NCBI GenBank assembly: GCA_021817145.1
Contig: JAKAVV010000002.1
Coordinates: 124,001 to 188,000 of the forward strand
Source of the DNA: a bacterium
GTDB taxonomy: Bacteria > Vulcanimicrobiota > JABDET01
Length of the DNA: 64,000 nt
Reading direction: 5' to 3'
In this document: piece after piece, positions 54,583-62,136 of the stretch
How positions within the stretch are numbered: position 1 is the stretch's first letter
How the letters are laid out: each line of letters begins with the position of its first letter
Made by a program: the position numbers and the translations under genes
Notes under the pieces: generated by a model
The model's input: the letters and a program-made list of their open reading frames with translations, nothing else
The model's database searches: none
What the model was told of the DNA's origin: nothing

Positions 54583-55515
54583 ATGCCTCTATTTACTCAA
54601 AATACTGCTTTTAGTTATAAGAATTCTACCCCCACTATTCTGATTCCTCCTTCTCCATTTAATTTAATTTTCTCCTTGACCTGTGGACAAATATTCGGCT
54701 GGAAGCAGATAAATCAGGGTTTTTTAGGGCTCATTCAAAATAACCCGTTTTTTTTAGAGCAAAAAGGGGACACCCTTGCTCTTTTAAATTTAGGGGGCTC
54801 TCCCTTGGAAATAGACCCTCTCCAAAAGCAGTTGTCCCATTTTTTCCGATGGGATGATGATTTAAAAAAAATTCTCAGATCTTGGCGTAAAGACCCCTTA
54901 CTTTCAAAAACCGCAGCTCATTTCCCTGGACTCCGACTGATTCGACAAGATCCATGGGATTGTTTAGTAAAGTTTCTTCTTTCAATATGTTCCAATATCC
55001 CTAAAATTGAAAAAACGCTCATACGCCTTTCTCAGGGCGCTGAAAGTATCATTTCAGTCCCTTTTCAAGATCCAAAAACAAAGCGTTGTTTCGAAACCCA
55101 GCTGCCTGTAATCCCCTCCCCATCTGTTATTGCCAGCATAAAAGAAGAAAAGCTCCGCAGCACAGGAATGGGTTTTAGAGCTTCGTATTTAAAAGAGTGC
55201 TCTAAACAAATCCTTCAAGGATTTCCTTTAAATTCCTTAAAACAAAAATCTTACAGTTCAGCTAAAAAGGAGCTCATGGAGCTGCCAGGGATTGGAGAAA
55301 AAGTGGCGGACTGCGTTCTTCTCTTTTCTTTAGATCATCCAGAAGCTTTCCCTGTAGATGTATGGATGCAGAAAATTTTAGAAAGATATTACTTCCATGG
55401 GAAATCTAAAACTCCTAAATATCTGTCAGAATGGGGGCGGTCCCATTTCGGAAACTTTGCGGGATATGTCCAGCAGTATCTTTACCATTTCAGCAGGAGC
55501 TGTTTAAAAAGCTAA
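54583..55515 (+). CDS. OGG1-type 8-oxoguanine DNA glycosylase
   Basis: The 310-residue protein combines an OGG N-terminal domain (LTCGQIFGWKQINQGFLG) with a helix-hairpin-helix GPD domain. LPGIGEKVADCVLLF contains the catalytic Lys240, and HPEAFPVDVWMQKIL the Asp259. The layout is that of eukaryotic OGG1 and clostridial Ogg, which remove 8-oxoguanine and cut the backbone. Bacteria more often use MutM, so this family is less common. No ribosome binding site is obvious before the ATG. Confidence 0.88.
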   Translation: MPLFTQNTAFSYKNSTPTILIPPSPFNLIFSLTCGQIFGWKQINQGFLGLIQNNPFFLEQKGDTLALLNLGGSPLEIDPLQKQLSHFFRWDDDLKKILRSWRKDPLLSKTAAHFPGLRLIRQDPWDCLVKFLLSICSNIPKIEKTLIRLSQGAESIISVPFQDPKTKRCFETQLPVIPSPSVIASIKEEKLRSTGMGFRASYLKECSKQILQGFPLNSLKQKSYSSAKKELMELPGIGEKVADCVLLFSLDHPEAFPVDVWMQKILERYYFHGKSKTPKYLSEWGRSHFGNFAGYVQQYLYHFSRSCLKS

Positions 55516-55525
55516 TTTGCAAGGA

Positions 55526-56788
55526 TTACTGGGCTTCTTCAATAAAGTCCTGAATGATTTTCCGATCTGAATCCTCAATATGAATGAATTCAAGCCCTAT
55601 GCTCCATTCACTATTCGTTGGTTTTTGCCATGCAACCTTCACAATGGCTTTTACAGTGAGATTCGTTTCAGGCTTCAAAGTAATTCTCATGGGAAATTGA
55701 TAATGTTCATTGATAGGAAAAGGATTTTTAACTCTGATTCCTCCAACAGAAATATCCTCTGTATAAACTTTAATTGGAGTCGAATTTGCGCTGATATAAT
55801 ACCGAACCTCTAGATGATGATTAAGCCTTCTGTACTGACGCCTCTCGTCACCTTTATTTTCAAAGACTTGATTCAATGGATTCATTTTCCCGTCTAACAT
55901 TAAAGATTTTCTCATCTCTCCCTCCTTTTTCCCCTTATCGGCAGAAAAAATGGAGGGGTTTAACTGCTGGAAAGCCTGGAAGGCATTTTCTAACAAACAA
56001 GCTGTTGTGACTGGCCCAACCCCTCCTGGAACAGGAGAGAGCCAGGAAGCCGTTTCAGAAACAGAAGAGGCATCCACATCCCCCACAAGTTTGCCGTCTG
56101 CAGCATGAATTCCCACATCAATAACAGCAGCCCCAGAAGACACCCAATCTCTTTCTACTAACCGAGGGGAACCAGCAGAAACCACTAGAATATCAGCCAT
56201 TCGCGTCATTCTCTTAATCTCAACAGTTTTCCGGTGGCAAACTGTAACTGTCGCATTTTCATGCAGAAAAAGGTGAGCAAGAGGTTTCCCAACAGCCAGG
56301 CTTCTACCGATAATCACAACGGATCTTCCCGCCATTTTTATATCATGCTCTTTTAGCAAGTATAATACAGCTTTTGCTGTGCAAGGAATAAAAACTGGGG
56401 CATCAGAATAAAGAAAACCTTGATTAAGAGGATGAATTCCATCCAGATCTTTTTGAGGAGAAATTTTCTTGCATACTTCCTGAGGATTCAACTGAGGCGG
56501 AAAGGGAGCTTGAATAAGAATTCCATGGATCTCCTGATGACGATTAAATTCCTCCAGTCTTCTTAAAAATTCTCCTGGAGAAATATCTATCGGGAACTTT
56601 TCCATTTGAAAGAAAAACCCGACTTCTCTACAAGCTTTTTGCACAGCAGAAATATATTTTACAGACGCGGGATCCTCTCCAAAAGCGAGATAAGCCACTC
56701 CTGGTTTTAAAGGGAAACTCTCTGCTTGTTTAGAAAGCCGATGTTTAATCTTGTCAGCAAGAGCTCGCCCATCTAGTAAATTTACCAC
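55526..56788 (-). CDS. folD: FolD-like methylenetetrahydrofolate dehydrogenase fused to PilZ
   Basis: The 420-residue protein has a FolD part (1-285) and a PilZ part (about 310-420). FolD makes and hydrolyses 5,10-methenyltetrahydrofolate. GILIQAPFP, KDLDGIHPLN, GRSLAVGKPLA and PVPGGVGPVTTACLL are normal. The key lysine is not: the YxxxKxK motif around human Lys56 reads YISAVQK, with Val at the Lys position, a change that in other enzymes removes cyclohydrolase activity. The PilZ part has the c-di-GMP-binding signature RRQYRR and the EDISVGGIRV box. A ribosome binding site and ATG within the linker (55915) suggest PilZ may also be made alone. Confidence 0.88.
   Translation of the reverse strand: MVNLLDGRALADKIKHRLSKQAESFPLKPGVAYLAFGEDPASVKYISAVQKACREVGFFFQMEKFPIDISPGEFLRRLEEFNRHQEIHGILIQAPFPPQLNPQEVCKKISPQKDLDGIHPLNQGFLYSDAPVFIPCTAKAVLYLLKEHDIKMAGRSVVIIGRSLAVGKPLAHLFLHENATVTVCHRKTVEIKRMTRMADILVVSAGSPRLVERDWVSSGAAVIDVGIHAADGKLVGDVDASSVSETASWLSPVPGGVGPVTTACLLENAFQAFQQLNPSIFSADKGKKEGEMRKSLMLDGKMNPLNQVFENKGDERRQYRRLNHHLEVRYYISANSTPIKVYTEDISVGGIRVKNPFPINEHYQFPMRITLKPETNLTVKAIVKVAWQKPTNSEWSIGLEFIHIEDSDRKIIQDFIEEAQ
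55913..55928 (-). promoter_or_regulatory. Internal ribosome binding site and start codon inside the FolD-PilZ frame
   Basis: On the minus strand AGGAGGG is followed by AGAG and then ATG at 55913-55915, in the same frame as the FolD-PilZ ORF (codon 292). It would start a 129-residue PilZ protein beginning MRKSLMLDG. It may be the remains of the original PilZ gene start before an in-frame fusion, and it may still work. Confidence 0.7.
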
Positions 56789-56849
56789 TCTTTCCCCCTG
56801 TTTGCTTGACCGAAACTTCCCATTAAATCCTTTTCCTAAGATCGCAGTC

Positions 56850-56936
56850 TGGTGCGGAAGAGAGGATTTGAACCTCCACGGATTTTACTCCACTAGCTCC
56901 TGAGGCTAGCGCGTCTGCCAATTCCGCCACTCCCGC
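56850..56936 (-). tRNA. tRNA-Leu (anticodon CAG)
   Basis: The 87-base gene reads on the minus strand. The acceptor GCGGGAG pairs with CTTCCGC, the anticodon stem CTAGC/GCTAG encloses CTCAGGA with anticodon CAG, a long variable arm marks the class II form, and the T loop is GGTTCAAATCC. The CCA end is encoded. It reads CUG leucine codons. Confidence 0.95.
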
Positions 56937-57030
56937 GCAAAAAAACTAAACATAATTTTAAATTCATGGATGAGCGCTTCTCCCCCCATGAATCAAAGTT
57001 TAACTTCAGCATGATTGACCTAAACCCTTT

Positions 57031-57061
57031 CAAAAAAGCAAAAGCGGCCCATCAGGACCGC
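57031..57061 (-). terminator. Rho-independent terminator of the first Gln/Asn-rich gene
   Basis: On the minus strand GCGGTCC and GGGCCGC pair with one mismatch around TGAT and are followed by TTTTGCTTTTTTG. It lies about 75 bases past the stop of the 57137-57790 gene. Just before it, the transcript carries ATCACCTCCTTT (57066-57077), a copy of the 16S rRNA anti-Shine-Dalgarno sequence. Confidence 0.7.
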
Positions 57062-57136
57062 CGACAAAGGAGGTGATATCAGATTTTTACCTAATTCACT
57101 TCTATCAAATTCAAACTCTAGTTCATATTCTCCTAA

Positions 57137-57790
57137 TTAAACCTGTTCCTGTGGAAAATTCTGCTGCCCCAAGGCTGCGTTGAAGTTATTAAAGGCAATC
57201 TGAGGTCCTAATATTTGAGAACCTCCATCAGTCAATAAGGGCTGCATTCCCCCTCCATCTAAAGGTTGGAAATTAATAGGAGGATCCTGAGTTTGTGTTT
57301 CAGTCACTTGATCCCAGGGATCCTGTCCATAAGGATCTTGTCCTCCACACCATGGATTAGGTTCTCTCTGAAAATCTGTATTGGTTTGCCCCCCAAAAAA
57401 CCCATTATTTTGCTGCACCTGCAGGTTCCCATTAGGATCAAGGGTATAAGTCGTGGTCTGAGGGCCGTCGGGTAATTGCCCTAGTATCCTTGCCCCACCC
57501 TGTGAAGTGGTAACCTGTACAACCCGATCCCCATTCTGATTGGTATAAACATTATAATTCTTCCCATCAGCAGAATAAGTTGTATGCTGGATCCCATTCT
57601 GATCCGTGTAAGTATGGGTCTCATACTGCCCATTAAAAGCATTTTGCGTTGCTTGATCAACAGTTGCCAGATCATTGTTGTACTGCTGATCCTGAGAATT
57701 AAATGGCATCACAGGGGAAACCCATGAATTGGGGCCAAATTCATCCCATGGATTAGGCGGTTGATTGAAAGATTGCAAAACTCCACCCAT
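57137..57790 (-). CDS. Gln/Asn-rich protein A, possible substrate of the ATP-grasp ligase
   Basis: The 217-residue protein is not a family I know. It begins MGGVLQSFN and lacks a signal peptide. It is rich in Gln, Asn, Thr and Tyr, with turns of NQNG and DPNG type that suggest repeated beta hairpins. The first about 170 residues match protein B (58951-59637) closely, from PNSWVSPVMPFN to YGQDPWDQV. The last about 45 are unlike B and end NFPQEQV. A conserved front and variable tail is how leader and core parts look in ribosomal peptide precursors. AAGGAGGTCG precedes the ATG. The divergent neighbour is the ATP-grasp gene. Confidence 0.7.
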   Translation of the reverse strand: MGGVLQSFNQPPNPWDEFGPNSWVSPVMPFNSQDQQYNNDLATVDQATQNAFNGQYETHTYTDQNGIQHTTYSADGKNYNVYTNQNGDRVVQVTTSQGGARILGQLPDGPQTTTYTLDPNGNLQVQQNNGFFGGQTNTDFQREPNPWCGGQDPYGQDPWDQVTETQTQDPPINFQPLDGGGMQPLLTDGGSQILGPQIAFNNFNAALGQQNFPQEQV

Positions 57791-57828
57791 TTTAAACGAC
57801 CTCCTTAAAATTAATTTTAACTCTTTCC

Positions 57829-57862
57829 CAATTTCACTTCACAGGGTGATTTTTAAGTGATT
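57829..57862. promoter_or_regulatory. 34-base element shared with the second Gln/Asn-rich gene
   Basis: The sequence from 57829 to 57862 is identical to 59676-59709. It holds an inverted repeat TCACTT (57834-57839) and AAGTGA (57855-57860) and lies between gene A and the ATP-grasp gene, so it could be an operator or promoter part for both. Similarity extends to the ribosome binding site of gene A. Confidence 0.6.
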
Positions 57863-57938
57863 TTAAACTTGATTTCAATGTTAGTATTTGTCAATGAACA
57901 GGAAAAAGCAATCTCATGAGAAAAGTGTAAGGTCAATC

Positions 57939-58883
57939 ATGAATAGCCAGAAAAAGCGATTTGGATTGATATCGGATCCTCGCGATCCACATACTCTTTC
58001 TATTCAAAAACAATTAAGTGAATTAGGGCATGATCCCTTAATTATTGATTCCTCTGGCAGTGGGAAGTTTTCTTTTCTTGAGGGAACATGGAAGTATAAT
58101 GGACAGACTCTGGATGAAATAAAAGTTTTCTATTTTCGGAATATGCTGAGCCAAACCCCTGCTGTCAGACAGGAAGGGGGAGAGTATAAACTGTACAGAG
58201 ATTGGTACACCCAGTTCATGCATATTCGGGAGATTTACGGAGTCCAACTTTCCTGGATGTATGGATTGCAGGCTGCGGGAAAGATTCTTGTGAATCCGCC
58301 AACTCCATCGGTTGTTGGAGTGTTGAAACCCCATCAGCTTTACGTTTTGCAAAAAGCGGGTTTTCCTGTCCCAGCTTCTGTGATTACGCGTAATCCAGAA
58401 GAAGCAAGAGCCTTTATTCAATCCAAAGAAAAAGTAATTTACAAACCAGCCTCTGGAGGGGCTTTTGCTGAACTGGTAGATGAAAAAGCAGTGCAGCGTT
58501 TGGATGCGATTCAAAGCCATTATGTGATTTTCCAGGAATTCGTGGAAGGAACAGACATTCGAGTTACAGCTGCTGAAGATGAAATTCTAGCTGCTGCTGA
58601 ACTGGAGAGCCAGGCTGTTGATTTTCGCGCCACTCCAGGGTACCTGGAAAACAAAATCGCTGTCAGTCCCTGTGAAATTCCTGATGAAATTGTTAAACTG
58701 TGTTTTAAAGGATTAAAACTCCTTGGACTGTATTACTCAGGAATAGATTTAAAAAGGACGCGAGAGGGAAAATATGTTTTCCTAGAATTCAATCTCCATC
58801 CTGCTTTTCTATGGATAGAACAAAAACTGAAAAAACCGATTTCACGCGGTATTGCCAATCTCCTGGTGAAATTAAGCGCGTGA
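57939..58883 (+). CDS. ATP-grasp ligase resembling graspetide (MvdC/MvdD-type) maturases
   Basis: The protein is 314 residues if started at the ATG at 57939, which has TAAGG in front; the frame is open from a TTG at 57888. It has an N-terminal domain (RFGLISDPRDPHTLSIQKQL), then the ATP-grasp fold with KPHQLYVLQKAGFPVPASVI, VIYKPASGG, FQEFVEGTDIRV, AAELESQAVDFRATPG, YYSGIDLKR and FLEFNLHPAFLWIEQKL. The order DIRV, SQ-DFR, DLK, FLExN, LWIE with a C-terminal PISRGIANLL matches graspetide ligases, which link Ser, Thr or Lys to Asp or Glu side chains of a precursor. RimK-type glutamate ligases are the alternative. It lies between two related Gln/Asn-rich genes. Confidence 0.8.
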   Translation: MNSQKKRFGLISDPRDPHTLSIQKQLSELGHDPLIIDSSGSGKFSFLEGTWKYNGQTLDEIKVFYFRNMLSQTPAVRQEGGEYKLYRDWYTQFMHIREIYGVQLSWMYGLQAAGKILVNPPTPSVVGVLKPHQLYVLQKAGFPVPASVITRNPEEARAFIQSKEKVIYKPASGGAFAELVDEKAVQRLDAIQSHYVIFQEFVEGTDIRVTAAEDEILAAAELESQAVDFRATPGYLENKIAVSPCEIPDEIVKLCFKGLKLLGLYYSGIDLKRTREGKYVFLEFNLHPAFLWIEQKLKKPISRGIANLLVKLSA

Positions 58884-58914
58884 GGCAGACTGGACTTGAA
58901 GATTCAATCTACCT

Positions 58915-58936
58915 CACGCAGCAGCGTGGTGTGTTT
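58915..58936 (+). terminator. Weak terminator after the ATP-grasp gene
   Basis: CACGC and GCGTG pair around AGCA, with GTGTGTTTTATT after them. The stem is only five pairs. It lies between two convergent genes and may serve both strands poorly. Confidence 0.4.
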
Positions 58937-58950
58937 TATTACGGGCAATT

Positions 58951-59637
58951 TTAACCGTCGTCTGTTCCGCCGCCAGGCATGAAGCTCATCATCATTGAAT
59001 GGACTGTTCCGGGTCCCTGCGTTCCTGTTGGCATTGGATAATTAATGAAACCCGGCTCATTTGGAGGGTTTTCCCAAATAGGGAAAGGAGGAGTCTGAGT
59101 TTGTGTTTCATTCACTTGATCCCAAGGATCCTGTCCATAAGGATCTTGTTGTCCTCCACACCATGGATTAGACTCTCTCTGAAAATCTGTATTGGTTTGC
59201 CCCCCAAAAAATCCATTGTTTTGCTGCACCTGCAGATTCCCATTAGGATCAAGGGTATAAGTTGTAGTGCTGGGAGGGGTGTATTGACCATCCTCCCCCT
59301 CACAGTAAGAACTGATACCCTGGGAACCTGGAGTTGTAACCTGTACAACCCGATCTCCATTCTGATTTAAGAAAACATTATAATTGTTCCCATTCGCAGA
59401 ATAAGTTGTGTGCTGGATCCCATTCTGATCCGTATAAGTGTTAGTATCGTACTGCCCATTAAAAGCATTTTGTGTTGCTTGATCAACAGTTGCCAGATCA
59501 TTGTTATACTGCTGGTCTTGAGGATTAAACGGCATTACAGGGGAAACCCATGAATTGGGACCAAACTCATCCTGTGGGTTAGGCTGTGGATTACAACCAT
59601 ATCCTCCACTGCCAAAAAGTCCTCCAATTCCACCCAT
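58951..59637 (-). CDS. Gln/Asn-rich protein B, possible substrate of the ATP-grasp ligase
   Basis: The 228-residue paralogue of protein A begins MGGIGGLFGSGGYG and shares the long middle part (PNSWVSPVMPFNPQDQQYNN, NGQYDTNTYTDQNGIQHTTY, YTLDPNGNLQVQQNNGFFGG, NPWCGG, YGQDPWDQV). An insertion (SYCEGEDGQYTPPS) and the last about 47 residues differ, ending MSFMPGGGTDDG. There is no signal peptide or membrane segment. AAAGGAGGTCG precedes the ATG, and the 76 bases upstream resemble those of gene A. It is convergent with the ATP-grasp gene and divergent from the response regulator. Confidence 0.7.
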   Translation of the reverse strand: MGGIGGLFGSGGYGCNPQPNPQDEFGPNSWVSPVMPFNPQDQQYNNDLATVDQATQNAFNGQYDTNTYTDQNGIQHTTYSANGNNYNVFLNQNGDRVVQVTTPGSQGISSYCEGEDGQYTPPSTTTYTLDPNGNLQVQQNNGFFGGQTNTDFQRESNPWCGGQQDPYGQDPWDQVNETQTQTPPFPIWENPPNEPGFINYPMPTGTQGPGTVHSMMMSFMPGGGTDDG

Positions 59638-59675
59638 TTTAAACGACCTCCTTTAACTTAATTTTAACACTTCTC

Positions 59676-59709
59676 CAATTTCACTTCACAGGGTGATTTT
59701 TAAGTGATT
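59676..59709. promoter_or_regulatory. Second copy of the 34-base element
   Basis: Identical over 34 bases to 57829-57862, with the same TCACTT and AAGTGA inverted repeat. It lies between gene B and the response regulator gene, so a factor that binds it could control the paired genes together. Confidence 0.6.
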
Positions 59710-59846
59710 CTCTATGTTTATTATAATTCACTTTAAGCTCTATTTCTTGCATTTTTATGTAGAAACTGTTAAAGTTTTGTTAACATCACTTTTATGATTT
59801 TTCCAATCAAGTAGGCAAAAGGGAAAAGGGGTAGAAAACTCTCTTT

Positions 59847-62126
59847 ATGGAGAAAATCCTGCTGGTTGAAGATGATATTCATGTCCTGAAAAGTCTTGCA
59901 AAGCTATTAAGAGAAAGTGGATATGATGTAGAGACAGCTGCCAGTGGGCTGGAAGCTGTTGAGCTGGCGCAGAAAGATGAATTCTGCATGGTGATTACAG
60001 ATGTTAGAATGCCTGGAATAGATGGAATTGAAGCTCTAGGAAAGATAAAATCATACCAGCCAGACGCCAGGAGATTAGTTATCACAGGTTATGCGGGGGA
60101 TGATGCTCCAATCAGGGCAATCCATCTTTCTGTAGATGATTATTTAATGAAACCCTTCCCCCCCGAAAAATTTTTAGAAAGTGTAAAAACAGCCATTCTC
60201 AAATATCAATCTGAGATAAAAAAAGAAGAGCTTACGATTTTCTCTTCTATTTTGCAAAAAATCTTTCGGACTCTTACCCAAGAAATCGAAACGAAAATTC
60301 CACAAAAAGAAGGACGGTCTGTGCGAATGGCTGAATTGGGAACTAAACTGGCTGAGACAGCAAAACTAGAACCAAAACGAGTTGGAAGACTCTCCTTCCT
60401 TTTATCTTTCCATGATCTAGGTTATCTCACTTTCTCAGATAAAGAGATGGAAGATCTGCTCTCCAGCAAACATATAGAAACTGGATGCAAAATTTTTAAA
60501 GCAGTCCCAGAAGGGGAAATGCTCTCCTTTTTATATGAAAAACATCACTCTCCTTTTAATAAATCGAGTGAAATGGTTCCTGTTGAATCGCAAATCCTTT
60601 CTCTCTGCGAAACCTTTGAGAATTTACTTTCCAAAGGACTCAGCCAAAAAGAAGCATTCCAAACCCTTACAAAAGATCCGGGAAATTTTTGGGAGCCTTC
60701 ACTTCTAGAGAGGCTCGAAGAAGTTCTGTTTAATCCTCTGCACAAGCTCTCAGAAAAGCCATCTCTAAAAACTTATGAAATTCTGCTGCACCTTGGAAAA
60801 ACTTACACCCTTACAGGAGAAATCGAAACAGGAAAAATGGCTCTCCAGAAGCTTCTAGAACAAGAGCAGAAGATAGAAGATTCCGATTTCAAATTTAGAC
60901 TTCACCTCGCTCTAGCGCAAAATCTGATACGAGACCAAAAATTTTCGGCAGGGGAAGAAGAAGCCTGCAGAACCCTTGAAACAGCTCTTTCTTTAAACCT
61001 CAGTCCTCTTACTATCTCTTCTATTTTTCTTGAAATTATTCTGTCAAGACTTTTCCTGTCAAAAACCGAGAAAGTGGAAGAACTGCTGGAAAAAGGAAGA
61101 GCTAATTTTGAAAAGTTTGGAGACAAGCGAAATCTTGCGCGGACAGAATTGTACTCTGCTCTTTTTTCAGCGATGTCTGGAAATAAGGAAACAGCAAAAA
61201 AACATTTTGCCAATTGCAAAATAATCGTGGAAGAGGAGAAAATCGAAGACTTCTGGGGATCCGAATCTCTTGCTTTAAGGTTTAGGGAAAAGGTCCCTGA
61301 TTTTCTCGAACTCCTCAATTTCGATCCAACAAATACAGCTCAGGAAAAAGGAGTTCAATTCTACTCTTTCGGGCCTATTCGGGTTTATCGAAACGAAGCG
61401 ATAATCCCAGAAGAAGAATGGAAAAGCAAAAAAGGAAAGATCCTCTTAAACTACCTTCTTCTAAATCAAGATCGCCCTGTGTCAGAAGATAAATTGTGCG
61501 ATCTGTTCTGGCCTCATGGGGATCCTGAGAGATCCCGAAAAAATCTTCATCATATTATTTATCTTTTAAGAAGAACTTTGGAGCCCAACTTAAAAGAGGG
61601 GGGAGATTCGCAGTATATCCTTTCCCAGCACAATGCTTATCAATTTAATAAAAGCTCAAATTACTGGTGGGATGTTCATGAATTTAGAGAAAATCTACAG
61701 AAAGCTCAACAGTTATGGAGTTCAGGTGAAGCTGAAAAAGCAATTGAAAAGATAAGAAGACTGGAAGATCTCTATACAGGGGATCTTCTGGAAGATAATC
61801 TTGAAGAAACCTGGTGCGATTTCGAGCGGGAAAAATTGAAAGAAGCTTTCCTGGAACTGCTGCTGACTGCTGCTGCTTTCTATGAGGAGAAACAGGAGCA
61901 TGTCATGGCTCTTGAATTCGCAAACAAAGCCTTGACTCTTGATCCTCTCCGAGAAAAAACCGCTCATTTGCTCATCAAGCTCTTATATAAAAGCGGAAAA
62001 AGGACAGAAGCGATTCGAAAATACCAAACCTGGTGCTCACAATTGGAAGAAGAAATGAATTTAAAACCCTCAGATGAATTTGCGGCTCTTTATGAAAAAA
62101 TGACGATAAGCAGCAGAATCTCTTAA
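59847..62126 (+). CDS. Response regulator with REC, HD-like, TPR and SARP/BTAD domains
   Basis: The 759-residue regulator starts with a receiver domain (1-120; Asp52 in MVITDVRMPG, Lys102 in YLMKPF). Residues about 130-290 resemble a degenerate HD-GYP domain (FHDLGYL at His189-Asp190, EKHHSPF at 231-237) without the GYP motif. Helical repeats follow (about 310-500). A winged-helix, SARP-type DNA-binding domain (about 505-600; SKKGKILLNYLLLN, DKLCDLFWP, SRKNLHHIIYLLRR) and a BTAD helical domain (about 610-755) complete it. It should activate genes when phosphorylated, presumably by the kinase encoded convergently 10 bases away. Confidence 0.88.
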   Translation: MEKILLVEDDIHVLKSLAKLLRESGYDVETAASGLEAVELAQKDEFCMVITDVRMPGIDGIEALGKIKSYQPDARRLVITGYAGDDAPIRAIHLSVDDYLMKPFPPEKFLESVKTAILKYQSEIKKEELTIFSSILQKIFRTLTQEIETKIPQKEGRSVRMAELGTKLAETAKLEPKRVGRLSFLLSFHDLGYLTFSDKEMEDLLSSKHIETGCKIFKAVPEGEMLSFLYEKHHSPFNKSSEMVPVESQILSLCETFENLLSKGLSQKEAFQTLTKDPGNFWEPSLLERLEEVLFNPLHKLSEKPSLKTYEILLHLGKTYTLTGEIETGKMALQKLLEQEQKIEDSDFKFRLHLALAQNLIRDQKFSAGEEEACRTLETALSLNLSPLTISSIFLEIILSRLFLSKTEKVEELLEKGRANFEKFGDKRNLARTELYSALFSAMSGNKETAKKHFANCKIIVEEEKIEDFWGSESLALRFREKVPDFLELLNFDPTNTAQEKGVQFYSFGPIRVYRNEAIIPEEEWKSKKGKILLNYLLLNQDRPVSEDKLCDLFWPHGDPERSRKNLHHIIYLLRRTLEPNLKEGGDSQYILSQHNAYQFNKSSNYWWDVHEFRENLQKAQQLWSSGEAEKAIEKIRRLEDLYTGDLLEDNLEETWCDFEREKLKEAFLELLLTAAAFYEEKQEHVMALEFANKALTLDPLREKTAHLLIKLLYKSGKRTEAIRKYQTWCSQLEEEMNLKPSDEFAALYEKMTISSRIS

Positions 62127-62136
62127 CTTAATTTCC

